A DNA stretch of 64,000 nt from contig NZ_KE383991.1 of assembly GCF_000423225.1 (NCBI RefSeq), forward strand, positions 1,498,217-1,562,216, written 5' to 3'. Position numbers and translations under genes: made by a program. Under the pieces are notes generated by a model, which saw only the letters and a list, made by a program, of their open reading frames with translations, did not search any database and had not been told where the DNA came from. Origin of the DNA: Kaistia adipata DSM 17808. Lineage in GTDB: Bacteria > Pseudomonadota > Alphaproteobacteria > Rhizobiales > Kaistiaceae. Shown here piece by piece: positions 47,155 through 55,979 of the stretch (its first letter is position 1; the number at the start of each line of letters is the position of its first letter).

Positions 47155-48339
47155 ATGCTTCTCGCCAATGATCCGGTCAACGCGTTTCTCGACTATCCCG
47201 CCGTCGAGGTTCCCTCGTCGCCGACCGGCCCGCTCGCCGGGCTGACGCTGGCCGTCAAGGATCTCTACGACGTCGCCGGCTACCCGACCGGCGTCGGCCA
47301 TCCGCTGAAGCGGCAGGAAAGCGACATCAAGACGGTAAGCGCCCCCTCGGTGCAGGCGCTGCTCGACGCCGGCGCCCGCTTCGTCGGCAAGGTGCATACC
47401 GACGAGTTCGCCTATTCGATGAACGGCGAGAACTATCACTACGGCACGCCGATCAACGTGCGCGCGCCGGGCCGCATCCCCGGCGGCTCCTCCTCCGGTT
47501 CGGCCGCGGCGGTCAGCGCCGGCCTCGTCGACATCGCGCTCGGCAGCGACACGGGCGGCTCGGTCCGCGCGCCGGCTTCCTATCACGGCCTGATCGGCCT
47601 GCGCCCGACGCATGGCCGGATCGACATCTCGCGCGTCGCGCCGCTGGCCGAGACCTTCGACACGGTCGGCTGGTTTGCCCGCGACATCGACACCTTCGCC
47701 AAGGTCGGCGACGTGCTGCTCGGCGACGATGTCGACGGCCCGCCGCTGACCCGCTTCCTCGTCGGCGACGACATCCACGCGCTGCTGCTCGGCGATCTCG
47801 AGGAAGCCGCGGTCCGCTCGGCGATGCCGCGCATCGCCGCCCACCTGACGCCGGCCGGCGCCGTCGTCGTCTCGCCGGACGGCCTCGCCGCCTGGCGGAT
47901 GATCTTCCGCACCATGCAGGCCTACGAGGCCTGGCAGGCGAATGGCGAGTGGATCACCAGCCGCAAGCCGGTGTTCGGCCCCGGCGTGCGCGAGCGCTTC
48001 GAATGGGCGAGCCATGTCACGCGCGAGGATTATGAGGCGGCGGCGCAGCGGCGCGCCCAGGTGCGCGAGCGCGTCGAGAGCCTGCTCGGCGACGATACCG
48101 TGCTCGCCATCCCGACCTCGCCTGGCATCGCGCCGAAGATCGGCCTCGGCGGCGACGAGCTCGAATCCTACCGCAACCGGGCGCTCGCCATGTCCTGCAC
48201 GGGGAGCCTGACCGGCCTGCCGCAGATCAGCCTGCCGCTGGCCGAGCATGATGGCTGCCCGCTCGGCGTCTCGCTGATCGCGCCCAGGGGCCGCGACCGC
48301 GCCCTGATCGCGCTCGCCGCCAAGATCCTGGCAGGCTAG
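47155..48339 (+). CDS. Amidase (amidase signature family)
   Basis: The 394-residue protein has the Ser-cisSer-Lys catalytic triad context: Lys in TLAVKDLYD near residue 34, the Ser-Ser in GGSSSGSAAAV near residue 110, and GSDTGGSVRAPASYHG near residue 129. It should hydrolyse an amide to acid and ammonia; the specific substrate is unknown. It lies between a gamma-glutamyltransferase-family gene and a LysR regulator on the same strand. The LysR start is only 8 bases past its stop. Confidence 0.9.
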   Translation: MLLANDPVNAFLDYPAVEVPSSPTGPLAGLTLAVKDLYDVAGYPTGVGHPLKRQESDIKTVSAPSVQALLDAGARFVGKVHTDEFAYSMNGENYHYGTPINVRAPGRIPGGSSSGSAAAVSAGLVDIALGSDTGGSVRAPASYHGLIGLRPTHGRIDISRVAPLAETFDTVGWFARDIDTFAKVGDVLLGDDVDGPPLTRFLVGDDIHALLLGDLEEAAVRSAMPRIAAHLTPAGAVVVSPDGLAAWRMIFRTMQAYEAWQANGEWITSRKPVFGPGVRERFEWASHVTREDYEAAAQRRAQVRERVESLLGDDTVLAIPTSPGIAPKIGLGGDELESYRNRALAMSCTGSLTGLPQISLPLAEHDGCPLGVSLIAPRGRDRALIALAAKILAG

Positions 48340-48347
48340 GCGGCAGC

Positions 48348-49250
48348 ATGGACACGCTCACCCGCATGCGGACCTTCGTCGAAGTCGTCGATGCCGGCGG
48401 CTTCTCGGCCGCGGCCCGCAAGATGGGGCGCTCCAAGGCGCTGATCTCGAAATATGTGCGCGAGCTCGAGGACGAGCTCGGCGCCCGCCTGCTCAACCGC
48501 ACGACACGCACGCTGTCGCTGACCGAGGTCGGCCAAAGCTACGCCCGCGACGCCACCGAGATCCTGCAGCGGATCGAGGACCTGCAATCCTCGATCGGAG
48601 ACGCCCATGCCGCGCCGCGCGGCCGCCTCAAGGTCTCGGCGCCGCGCACCTTCGGTGACGGCGACCTCGGCCGCGCCATCATGGAGTTCGTCGTCAGCGA
48701 GCCGGAGATCTCGCTGGAGCTGCATCTGGAGGACCGCTTCGTCGATCTCGTCGACGAGGGCTTCGACGTCGCCATCCGCATCTCGACGCTGACGGATTCG
48801 AGCCTGATCGCCCGCCGGCTCGCCTCGTTCCGGATCGCCATCGTCGCCAGCCCGGAACTGCTGGCGGAGACGGGCAGGCCAGAGGTCCCGGAAGAGCTCT
48901 CCGGCAAGCCCTGCGTCATCGATTCGAACGTCGCCTACCGCACCAACTGGCCCTTCCTGATCGACGGCGAGCGCGTCTCCGTGCCGGTCAAGGGACGCGT
49001 CGAGGTCGACAGCCCGAACGCGGCGCGCCAGGCGGCGCTCGCCGGCCTCGGCTTCGCCATCGTGCCGCATCTGGTGGTGAAGGACGACCTGGAGGCGGGC
49101 CGGCTGGTCGCCGTGCTCGAAGCCTACGAGCCCGCCAGCGCCGCCATCCACGCCGTCTATCCGCATCGGCGCCATCTCTCCGGCAAGGTCCGCAGCTTCA
49201 TCGACTTCCTGGTGAAGTGGTTCGAGAGCCAGAAGCAGGACGGTTGCTAG
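48348..49250 (+). CDS. LysR-family transcriptional regulator
   Basis: The 300-residue protein has the LysR N-terminal helix-turn-helix (MRTFVEVVDAGGFSAAARKMGRSKALISKYVRELE) in residues 4-40, a linker helix, and a periplasmic-binding-like effector domain (LKVSAPRTFGDGDLGRAIMEF onward). Being co-directional with the amidase, 8 bases downstream, it may regulate that gene, but it is not divergent in the classical LysR arrangement. Confidence 0.93.
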   Translation: MDTLTRMRTFVEVVDAGGFSAAARKMGRSKALISKYVRELEDELGARLLNRTTRTLSLTEVGQSYARDATEILQRIEDLQSSIGDAHAAPRGRLKVSAPRTFGDGDLGRAIMEFVVSEPEISLELHLEDRFVDLVDEGFDVAIRISTLTDSSLIARRLASFRIAIVASPELLAETGRPEVPEELSGKPCVIDSNVAYRTNWPFLIDGERVSVPVKGRVEVDSPNAARQAALAGLGFAIVPHLVVKDDLEAGRLVAVLEAYEPASAAIHAVYPHRRHLSGKVRSFIDFLVKWFESQKQDGC

Positions 49251-49360
49251 GCGTGCGATCGGACGCGACACCCGTTCCGACCGGTTGCGCCTGACACGAT
49301 CTGGCCGCACTCTTCTGGCCCCTTCGACCATCGCCTTCACCCGCAAAAGATCCGCCGACC

Positions 49361-50005
49361 ATGCTCCGCTCGCTGATCGTCTTCGCCTTCGCCGCGCTCG
49401 CCGCGACCTCCGCCGCCGCGCATCCGCACGTCTTCATCGACGCCAAGGAAGAGATCGTCTTCGACAAGGACGGCAAGATGTCGGCGATCCGCCATGTCTG
49501 GCAGTTCGACGCCGCCTTCACCGCCTTCGCGGTGCAGGGTCTCGACACCAATGGCGACGGCGACCTTTCCGACGAGGAGTTGCAGCCGCTCGCCAAGGTG
49601 AACGTCGAATCCCTGAAGGATTTCCACTACTTCACCCGCCTGAAGGTGAACGGCCAGCGCGCGCCGGTCGACGAGCCCAAGGAATACTGGCTCGATTTCC
49701 ATGGCGGCCGGCTGACGCTGTTCTACACGCTGCCGCTGCGCAAGCCGGTCTCGCCCGGCCCCAGCACGACGCTCGAAGTGTTCGACCCCGAATATTTCGT
49801 CGCCTTCAACTTCATCGCCGAGCAGCCGATCACGCTCGCCGACGCGCCGCCCAACTGCAAGGCGCACTTCCAGCCGCCGAAGGAACTGGACGCGCAGACC
49901 GCGACCATGCTGGCGGCGATTCCCGCCGACCAGCGCGACCTGCCGCCGGAACTCGCCGAGGCCGCGGCCAGCCTCTCCAGCCAGATCACGGTCGATTGTT
50001 CATGA
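49361..50005 (+). CDS. DUF1007 periplasmic protein linked to NicO transporter
   Basis: The 214-residue protein has a signal peptide (LIVFAFAALAATSAAA) directly followed by HPHVFID, a His motif typical of DUF1007 and probably metal-binding after cleavage. An EF-hand-like DTNGDGDLSDEE lies near residue 66. DUF1007 proteins are almost always encoded beside nickel/cobalt NicO transporters, as here, and probably bind the metal in the periplasm. Its stop overlaps the start of the transporter gene by 3 bases (ATGA). Confidence 0.88.
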   Translation: MLRSLIVFAFAALAATSAAAHPHVFIDAKEEIVFDKDGKMSAIRHVWQFDAAFTAFAVQGLDTNGDGDLSDEELQPLAKVNVESLKDFHYFTRLKVNGQRAPVDEPKEYWLDFHGGRLTLFYTLPLRKPVSPGPSTTLEVFDPEYFVAFNFIAEQPITLADAPPNCKAHFQPPKELDAQTATMLAAIPADQRDLPPELAEAAASLSSQITVDCS

Positions 50006-51006
50006 AGTCCCGCCTGCTCGGTTGCCTCGCCGGCGCCAGCGCCGCGCTCGTGCCGGCGCTCGCCCTCGCCGCGCCCAGCCCGTTCGGCATCGCGACCCCG
50101 GACAGTTCCGGGCCGACTTCATGGGCCGGACCGCTCGCGCCGCTCTTCCAGTGGATCGCGCGACAGCAGTCGATGTTCTACCGCGACCTGACGACCGCGC
50201 TCGGCGACCTGACCCAGAGCGGCCACGCCGCGCTGATCCTCGTCGCGCTCTCCTTCGCCTATGGCGTGTTCCACGCCGCCGGCCCCGGCCACGGCAAGGC
50301 GGTGATCGCGACCTATCTGTTGGCGACCGGCGAGAAGCTGAAGCGCGGCATCGCCATCTCGTTCGCCTCCGCCTTCGTGCAGGCCCTGACGGCGATCGTC
50401 GTGGTATCGATCGGCACGCTGATCCTGAACGTCACGGCGATGACGATGACGCGCGCCACCGACGCGCTCGAGATCGCCAGCTACGCGCTGATCACCCTGT
50501 GCGGGCTGTGGCTGCTCTGGACCCGGCTCTCGGGCCGCGGCCACCACCACGAGCACGGCGCGGCGCATGCGCATGATCACCACGATCACGGCCACGACCA
50601 TCATCATCACGACCATGGGCACGGCCTCGTCTGCGACTGCGGCCATTCGCACGCGCCGGATCCGGCCGCGCTCGACAAGCCGCTGACGCTGGCGCGCGCC
50701 TGGACGGCGATCCTCGCCGTCGGCGTCCGCCCCTGCTCCGGCGCGGTGATCGTGCTCGTCTTCGCGATCTCGCAGAAGCTCTACTGGGCCGGCATCCTGT
50801 CGGTGCTGGTGATGGCGCTCGGCACCGGCCTCACCGTCTCGGCGCTCGCGGCTCTTGCGGTCAAGGCCAAGGACCTGGCGCTGCGCTTCTCGGGCGGCGA
50901 GAGCCGGACGCAGCTGCGCGTCGTCAACGCTCTGCAGATCGTCGCCGCCAGCGGCATCCTGGTATTCGGACTGCTGATGCTCGGCGGCGCGATGGCGGCG
51001 GCCTGA
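50002..51006 (+). CDS. Nickel/cobalt transporter, NicO/RcnA-like, with His-rich loop
   Basis: The 334-residue protein has about six membrane helices. GVFHAAGPGHGKAVIATYLL near residue 93 is the core NicO motif (HxxGPGHGK), and VGVRPCSGAVIVLVFAI near residue 240 is the second. Between helices lies a loop at about residues 181-210 with over a dozen His and Asp, as in RcnA, which exports nickel and cobalt. Direction is inferred from that loop. It is translationally coupled to DUF1007. It starts with a signal-like hydrophobic segment. Confidence 0.88.
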   Translation: MKSRLLGCLAGASAALVPALALAAPSPFGIATPDSSGPTSWAGPLAPLFQWIARQQSMFYRDLTTALGDLTQSGHAALILVALSFAYGVFHAAGPGHGKAVIATYLLATGEKLKRGIAISFASAFVQALTAIVVVSIGTLILNVTAMTMTRATDALEIASYALITLCGLWLLWTRLSGRGHHHEHGAAHAHDHHDHGHDHHHHDHGHGLVCDCGHSHAPDPAALDKPLTLARAWTAILAVGVRPCSGAVIVLVFAISQKLYWAGILSVLVMALGTGLTVSALAALAVKAKDLALRFSGGESRTQLRVVNALQIVAASGILVFGLLMLGGAMAAA

Positions 51007-51008
51007 TC

Positions 51009-51791
51009 CTATTCCGCCGCCACGCGCGGCAGGCCGGCGGCGCGGGCCCGCATCGCGTCGCCGAAGGCGCGGAACAGCCGGGCCGAGGGCGCGTCGGTCG
51101 CCACCCAATATTCCGGATGCCACTGCACGCCGACGGCGAAGCCCGGCGCGTCGCGGACGCTGACCGCCTCGATCGTGCCGTCCGCCGCCACCGCCTCGAC
51201 GACGAGGCCATCGGCGAGCCGGCCGATCGCCTGCCGATGCAGCGAGTTCACCGCAATCGTGTCGCGCTCGAGGATCCGGGCGAAACAGCCATCCGGCACG
51301 ATCTCGACCGGATGGCGGATGGCGAAGCGCTCCTCCTGGAAGTCCGAAACCGGCGAGCGGTGATCGTCGCGGCCGGGCAGGTCCTGGATCTCCGAGGCCA
51401 GCGTGCCGCCGAGCGCCACATTCAGCTCCTGCTGGCCGCGGCAGATGGCGAGCAGCGGCACGCCCCTGGCGATCGCGGCGCGGATCAGCGGCAGCGAGGT
51501 CGAGTCCCGCGCCTGGTCATAGGGCTCGGTGCTGGCGTCCGGCGTGGCGCCATAGAGCGCCGGATGGACGTTGGAACGGCTGCCGGTGACCAGCACGCCG
51601 TCGACCCGCGCGAGCAGCGCATCGATGTCGAGCGCGGCGCCGAGCGACGGCACGATCACCGGGATGGCGCCGGCGCCGGTCAGCGCGGCGCGGATATACG
51701 TCTCCGGCGCGGCGTGCCAGCGATAGCCGTCGGCGTCGCGCACATCGGCGGTCACGGCGACGAGGGGCGAGAAAGATGTGGGTTGGGTCAT
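51009..51791 (-). CDS. Gamma-glutamyl-GABA hydrolase-like (PuuD family, class I glutamine amidotransferase)
   Basis: The 260-residue protein has the class I amidotransferase-type triad: Cys in LLAICRGQQELNVALGG near residue 112, and His and Glu in GVQWHPEYW near residue 228. The N-terminal VTADVRDADGYRWHAAPETYIRAAL and VLVTGSRSNVHPALYG motifs are typical of PuuD, which releases GABA from gamma-glutamyl-GABA in putrescine breakdown. No other puu gene is near, although polyamine synthesis genes lie 7 kb away. The ATG at 51791 fits the family start. Confidence 0.88.
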   Translation of the reverse strand: MTQPTSFSPLVAVTADVRDADGYRWHAAPETYIRAALTGAGAIPVIVPSLGAALDIDALLARVDGVLVTGSRSNVHPALYGATPDASTEPYDQARDSTSLPLIRAAIARGVPLLAICRGQQELNVALGGTLASEIQDLPGRDDHRSPVSDFQEERFAIRHPVEIVPDGCFARILERDTIAVNSLHRQAIGRLADGLVVEAVAADGTIEAVSVRDAPGFAVGVQWHPEYWVATDAPSARLFRAFGDAMRARAAGLPRVAAE

Positions 51792-52032
51792 GGTCCAGAT
51801 CGCAGGCTGTTGGCGCGCCGCTTCCGTCGCACCCGAAGATGGCAGAATACCGGCCTCGGCCGCGCCGGTCACGGGGTTTCCGGAGAACGCCGCGCGGCCG
51901 CGCGAGCGGCGACAAGCCGTTCCGGACGCTACGTCACTTTGTCGCCGTGGAACGCGGATACGGCATTGACAGCGCCCGCGCTCCTGACGTTGGTCATGGC
52001 GGGGTTTTCGGTGGACAGGCAGGGTCACATCC

Positions 52033-53160
52033 ATGAGTGCGGATCATCTGGATCGGCGCGGCTTCATCAGGACGGCGGGCCTCGGCTCGGGCGTCGCGCT
52101 GGCCGGGACGACGCTGTCCGTCCCCGCGCGCGCCGAGGCCGGCGCGCGGCCGGTCGTGAAGTGGCGGCTGCAGTCCGACTTCCCGCGCAGCGTCGGCCCG
52201 CTCTACAGCGGCGCCGAGACGCTGGCGCTGATCGTGGCCGGGCTCACCGACGGCCAGTTCCAGATCGAGGTCCAGCCGGCCGAGAGCAAGGCGTTCGAGC
52301 CGGTCCGGACGCTCGACGCGGTGCGATCCGGCCGCCTCGAGGCCTGCCATACCAGCGCCTACTACCACGTCGCCGAGAACCCGGCCTTCGCCTTCGGCAG
52401 CGCCCTGCCCTTCGGCCTGAACGCGCGCATGCAGAACGCCTGGATCATCGAGGGCGGCGGCCGGCACCTGCTCGACAGCTTCCATGCCGGCCTCGGCCTG
52501 GTTGCCTTCGTCGCCGGCAATTCCGGGGCCCAGATGGGCGGTTGGTTCCGCAAGGAGATCCGCAGCGTGACCGAGATCGCCGGCATGAAGATGCGCATCG
52601 CCGGCCTCGGCGCGCCGGTGATGGAGCGCCTGGGCGTCGAGACCCTGAGCCTCTCCGGCCAGGCCGCGTTCGAGGCGCTCGAGATCGGGACGATCGACGC
52701 GGCGGAGTTCGCCGGCCCCGCCGCCGACGAGCCGCTCGGCTTCTACAAGGTCGCACCCTACTACTACTATCCCGGCTGGTGGGACGGCGGCGCCTCGATC
52801 CACCTGTTCGCCAACCAGGCAACCTTCGAGGCGCTCCCGCCCAGCTACCAGGCCGTGCTGAAGGCCGCCGCCGCGCAGGTCAATGACGTGATGCTGGCGC
52901 GGATGGACATCGCCAACAATGCCGCCATCCGCCGGCTGGTCGCCAACGGAGCGCAGCTGCGGCCGTTCCCGAACGACCTGCTCGAGGCGGCCTACAAGGC
53001 CGCCTTCCAGCTCTATGCCGAGCTCTCGGCCAGCCATCCGGACTTCAAGGCGATCTACGAACCGTGGAAGGCGTTCCGCGACCAGATCTACCAATGGTAC
53101 CGGGTCGCGGAATTCTCCTTCGACAGCTTCGGCTTCAACCAGCAGGCCAGGGGCCTCTGA
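52033..53160 (+). CDS. TRAP transporter substrate-binding protein (DctP family), Tat-exported
   Basis: The 375-residue protein has a twin-arginine signal (HLDRRGFIRTAGLGSGVALAGTTL ending PARAEA) and a DctP/TakP-type binding fold. FQIEVQPAESKAFEPVRTLDAVRSGRLEACHT lies near residue 75, GMKMRIAGLGAPVMERLGVETLSL near residue 185, and a Trp-rich YYYYPGWWDGGASIHLF segment near residue 240, as in 2-oxoacid-binding TRAP proteins of the mannitol/chloroaromatic type. No DctQ or DctM gene is in the window next to it, so it is an orphan or uses membrane subunits encoded elsewhere. Confidence 0.9.
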   Translation: MSADHLDRRGFIRTAGLGSGVALAGTTLSVPARAEAGARPVVKWRLQSDFPRSVGPLYSGAETLALIVAGLTDGQFQIEVQPAESKAFEPVRTLDAVRSGRLEACHTSAYYHVAENPAFAFGSALPFGLNARMQNAWIIEGGGRHLLDSFHAGLGLVAFVAGNSGAQMGGWFRKEIRSVTEIAGMKMRIAGLGAPVMERLGVETLSLSGQAAFEALEIGTIDAAEFAGPAADEPLGFYKVAPYYYYPGWWDGGASIHLFANQATFEALPPSYQAVLKAAAAQVNDVMLARMDIANNAAIRRLVANGAQLRPFPNDLLEAAYKAAFQLYAELSASHPDFKAIYEPWKAFRDQIYQWYRVAEFSFDSFGFNQQARGL

Positions 53161-53176
53161 GCGAGCGTGCGGCCTC

Positions 53177-54688
53177 CTAGTTGAACAGGATGCGGCCCTC
53201 GACCTTCGGCGCGATCGTCTTCGCCGAGGTGACGTAGTCGATGACGTCGCTCGCCACGAGCCGGGCATCGACCGGGCTGATCAGCCGGGCGGCGTCCTTG
53301 AACGCCAGGTAGCCGTCGCCGCCGCCGGCGACATAGTCCGTCGTCGCCAGCGTGTATTTGCGCTCGGGATCGAGCGGCGCGCCGTTCACCAGCACGCTGC
53401 GGACGCGCGTGCCCGGCAGCTTGGCGAGATCGACCTCGACCACCATGCCGGAAACCTGCGGGAAGCGCCCGGCGGCGGCCGAGACCAGGCTGAAGCCGCT
53501 TTCCAGCGCCGCCCGGAGCGCCGCGCCGGTGACGACGAGCTTCACCGTCTTGTTGCCGAACGGCATCTCCGCGAACATGTCGGCGCGCGTCAGCGTGGTG
53601 CCGGCGGGATATTCGCGGTCGGCGCGGATGCTGCCGCCATTCACCAGCGCCACTTCGGCGTCGACGGCGGCGCGCATCGTATCGGCGATCAGGTTGCCGA
53701 TCGCCGCCTCCTCGCCGCGCACCGTGGCGCGACGGCTGTCGAGCGGCGTCTCGGTCTTGCCGATCTCGACCTTGAGCTCGGCGTCGAGCTTGTCCTGGTA
53801 GGACTTCACCACGCCGGCGATCTCGGGATCGGGCGTAACGGTGGCGCTGTCGATGATCTCGAAATGCGGCCGCCAGGCGACATTGGTCTTGCCGTCCTTC
53901 TCCTGCTTGTCGACGGTGACGCGAGTGACGACGATGTCCTCGGCCTGCGCGCCGGATTCCGTCAGCACCGTGCGGCCGTCGAAATAGGTGAGCAGGTGCT
54001 CGTCATGGCCGGAGAAGACGAGATCGGCGGCGCGGTCGCGCACCAGCATCATGTCGACGGCGAGCGGCGTGTGCACCACCGCCACGACGAGATCGGCGCC
54101 GGCGGCGCGCAGCGCCTCGCCCTTCGCCCGCGCCGTCTCGATCGACGACCTGAACAGGGTGTCGCCGGGCGAGGCGACGACGCGCGTATCCTCGGTGGTC
54201 AGGCCGTAGAAGCCGATCCGGACGCCGTCGATCTCGACGATCCTGTCGTCGGCCGTGTTCTTCGGCTGGCTGCCGTCCGGCTCGCGGATGTTCGAGGTCA
54301 CGACCGGGAACGTCGCTTCGCCGATGCGGGCGTGGAAGACCTCGGGCCCAAAATCGAACTCGTGGTTGCCCGGCGTCATCACGTCGACCTTCATCCGGTT
54401 CAGGATGTCGACGACGTGCACGCCCTTGTCGATGCCGGAGAGCAGCGACGGCGAGATCGTGTCGCCGGAATGGACGAACACGGTCGGCCCCTTCGCCCGC
54501 TCGGCGGCGACCACCGCCGCGAGCCGCGCGAAGCCGCCGCGCCCGTCCAGTTCCTCCATCAGGTCGATGTCGTTGGTCTGGACGAAGGAGATCGTCACCG
54601 GCTCGGCGAGCGCCGGCCCGACGAGAAGCGCGGTCAGCGCGAGGCCCAAACCGAAGCGGCGCCCAAGGCCGTGACTGCGTCCGATCAT
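53177..54688 (-). CDS. 5'-nucleotidase / metallophosphatase family protein
   Basis: The 503-residue protein has a signal peptide (LGLALTALLVGPALA). Its N-terminal calcineurin-like domain (residues 25-240) has motifs VHSGDTISPS, TPGNHEFDFG, VVHTPLAVD and FSGHDEHL. Its C-terminal 5'-nucleotidase domain contains RGEEAAIGNLIADTMRA and VNGGSIRAD. It should dephosphorylate nucleotides in the periplasm. The first metal motif reads TNDID rather than the usual TNDIH or TNDVHG, so one ligand is Asp instead of His. ATG 54688 gives a good signal peptide; longer starts are possible. It is divergent from hemH. Confidence 0.87.
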   Translation of the reverse strand: MIGRSHGLGRRFGLGLALTALLVGPALAEPVTISFVQTNDIDLMEELDGRGGFARLAAVVAAERAKGPTVFVHSGDTISPSLLSGIDKGVHVVDILNRMKVDVMTPGNHEFDFGPEVFHARIGEATFPVVTSNIREPDGSQPKNTADDRIVEIDGVRIGFYGLTTEDTRVVASPGDTLFRSSIETARAKGEALRAAGADLVVAVVHTPLAVDMMLVRDRAADLVFSGHDEHLLTYFDGRTVLTESGAQAEDIVVTRVTVDKQEKDGKTNVAWRPHFEIIDSATVTPDPEIAGVVKSYQDKLDAELKVEIGKTETPLDSRRATVRGEEAAIGNLIADTMRAAVDAEVALVNGGSIRADREYPAGTTLTRADMFAEMPFGNKTVKLVVTGAALRAALESGFSLVSAAAGRFPQVSGMVVEVDLAKLPGTRVRSVLVNGAPLDPERKYTLATTDYVAGGGDGYLAFKDAARLISPVDARLVASDVIDYVTSAKTIAPKVEGRILFN

Positions 54689-54858
54689 GCGTGCGATCCC
54701 CGTGCTGAATGCGATGCGCCAGCATAGCGCCGAAATGTTGCAGCGAGCCAACGCCGCGTGTCCGCCCCGGACGCATCCGGCGCTGCGACAACGCGCGACG
54801 GACGAAAATGCACCCGGCCCCTTCGCGTCGCGGCGCCGAACGGCTAAGTTCCGGCACG

Positions 54859-55917
54859 ATGACCAGCCAGCAGACTGCCTCCCCCGCTTCCGTTGCCCCG
54901 TCCAGGCCCGCCGACCACCCGCCGGTGGCGGACGGCCGTGTCGGCGTCCTCCTGATCAATCTCGGCACGCCGGACGCGACCGACTATTGGTCGATGCGGC
55001 GCTATCTGAAGGAATTCCTGTCGGATCCGCGCGTCATCGAGGTGCCGAAGCTGATCTGGTGGCCACTTCTGAACGGCATCATCCTGACGACGCGGCCGTC
55101 GAAATCCGGCAAGAACTACGAGACGATCTGGAACAAGGAGCGCAACGAATCGCCGCTCCGCACCATCACCCGCTCGCAGTCGGACAAGCTCTCCGCCGCC
55201 TTCGCCGGCAATGGCAAGATCATCATCGACTGGGCGATGCGCTACGGCACGCCATCGATCGCCGAGAAGATCGACGGCCTGAAGCGGGCCGGCTGCGACC
55301 GCATCTTGCTGGCGCCGCTCTATCCGCAATATTCGGCGACGACGACGGCGACGGCCAACGACAAGGCCTTCGACAAGCTCCGCACCATGCGCTGGCAGCC
55401 GGCCGTGCGCACGCTGCCGGCCTATCACGACGACCCGGTCTACATCGCCGCGCTCGCCACCTCGGTCGAGCGCTCGATCGCGGCGCTCGATTTCGAACCG
55501 GAGGTCGTGCTCGCTTCCTATCACGGCCTGCCCAAGCGCAATCTCGAATTGGGCGACCCCTATCACTGCCACTGCCTGAAGACGACGCGCCTGCTGCGCG
55601 AACAGCTCGGCTGGCCCGAGGAGAAGCTGCGCACGACGTTCCAGTCGCGCTTCGGCAAGGCGGAATGGCTGCAGCCCTACACCGACAAGACGGTCGAGGC
55701 GCTGGCGAAGAGCGGCGTCAAGCGCATCGCCGCGGTGATGCCCGGCTTCTCGGCCGATTGCGTCGAGACACTGGAGGAGATCGCCGGCGAGAACGCCGAG
55801 ATCTTCAAGCACAATGGCGGCGAGCATTTCGCCGCGCTGCCCTGCCTGAACGACAGCCCGGAAGGCATGGCGCTGCTCGAGCACCTGGTCCGGCGCGAAC
55901 TGCTCGGCTGGGTGTAG
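54859..55917 (+). CDS. hemH: Ferrochelatase
   Basis: The 352-residue protein matches alphaproteobacterial ferrochelatase. It has the N-terminal VGVLLINLGTPDAT, the metal/porphyrin-site His in LASYHGLPKRNLELGDPYHCHC near residue 215, and LQPYTDKTVEALA and MPGFSADCVETLEEI near residues 285-310. It inserts Fe(II) into protoporphyrin IX in the last step of haem synthesis. The ATG at 54859 leaves a 27-residue variable N-terminus before the core, which is normal. It is convergent with the KpsF/KdsD gene, with a hairpin between them. Confidence 0.95.
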   Translation: MTSQQTASPASVAPSRPADHPPVADGRVGVLLINLGTPDATDYWSMRRYLKEFLSDPRVIEVPKLIWWPLLNGIILTTRPSKSGKNYETIWNKERNESPLRTITRSQSDKLSAAFAGNGKIIIDWAMRYGTPSIAEKIDGLKRAGCDRILLAPLYPQYSATTTATANDKAFDKLRTMRWQPAVRTLPAYHDDPVYIAALATSVERSIAALDFEPEVVLASYHGLPKRNLELGDPYHCHCLKTTRLLREQLGWPEEKLRTTFQSRFGKAEWLQPYTDKTVEALAKSGVKRIAAVMPGFSADCVETLEEIAGENAEIFKHNGGEHFAALPCLNDSPEGMALLEHLVRRELLGWV

Positions 55918-55934
55918 GCGGGCGCCGCAGGATC

Positions 55935-55961
55935 TTCACCTCTCCCTCTGGGAGAGGTGAA
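55935..55961. terminator. Hairpin between convergent hemH and the KpsF/KdsD gene
   Basis: Perfect 12-bp arms TTCACCTCTCCC/GGGAGAGGTGAA with a TCT loop lie between the two stop codons. There is no T tract on either strand, so it may be a weak bidirectional terminator or a repeat; a degenerate relative is near 14045. Confidence 0.55.
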
Positions 55962-55979
55962 AAGAACAGCCTCTTCCGT

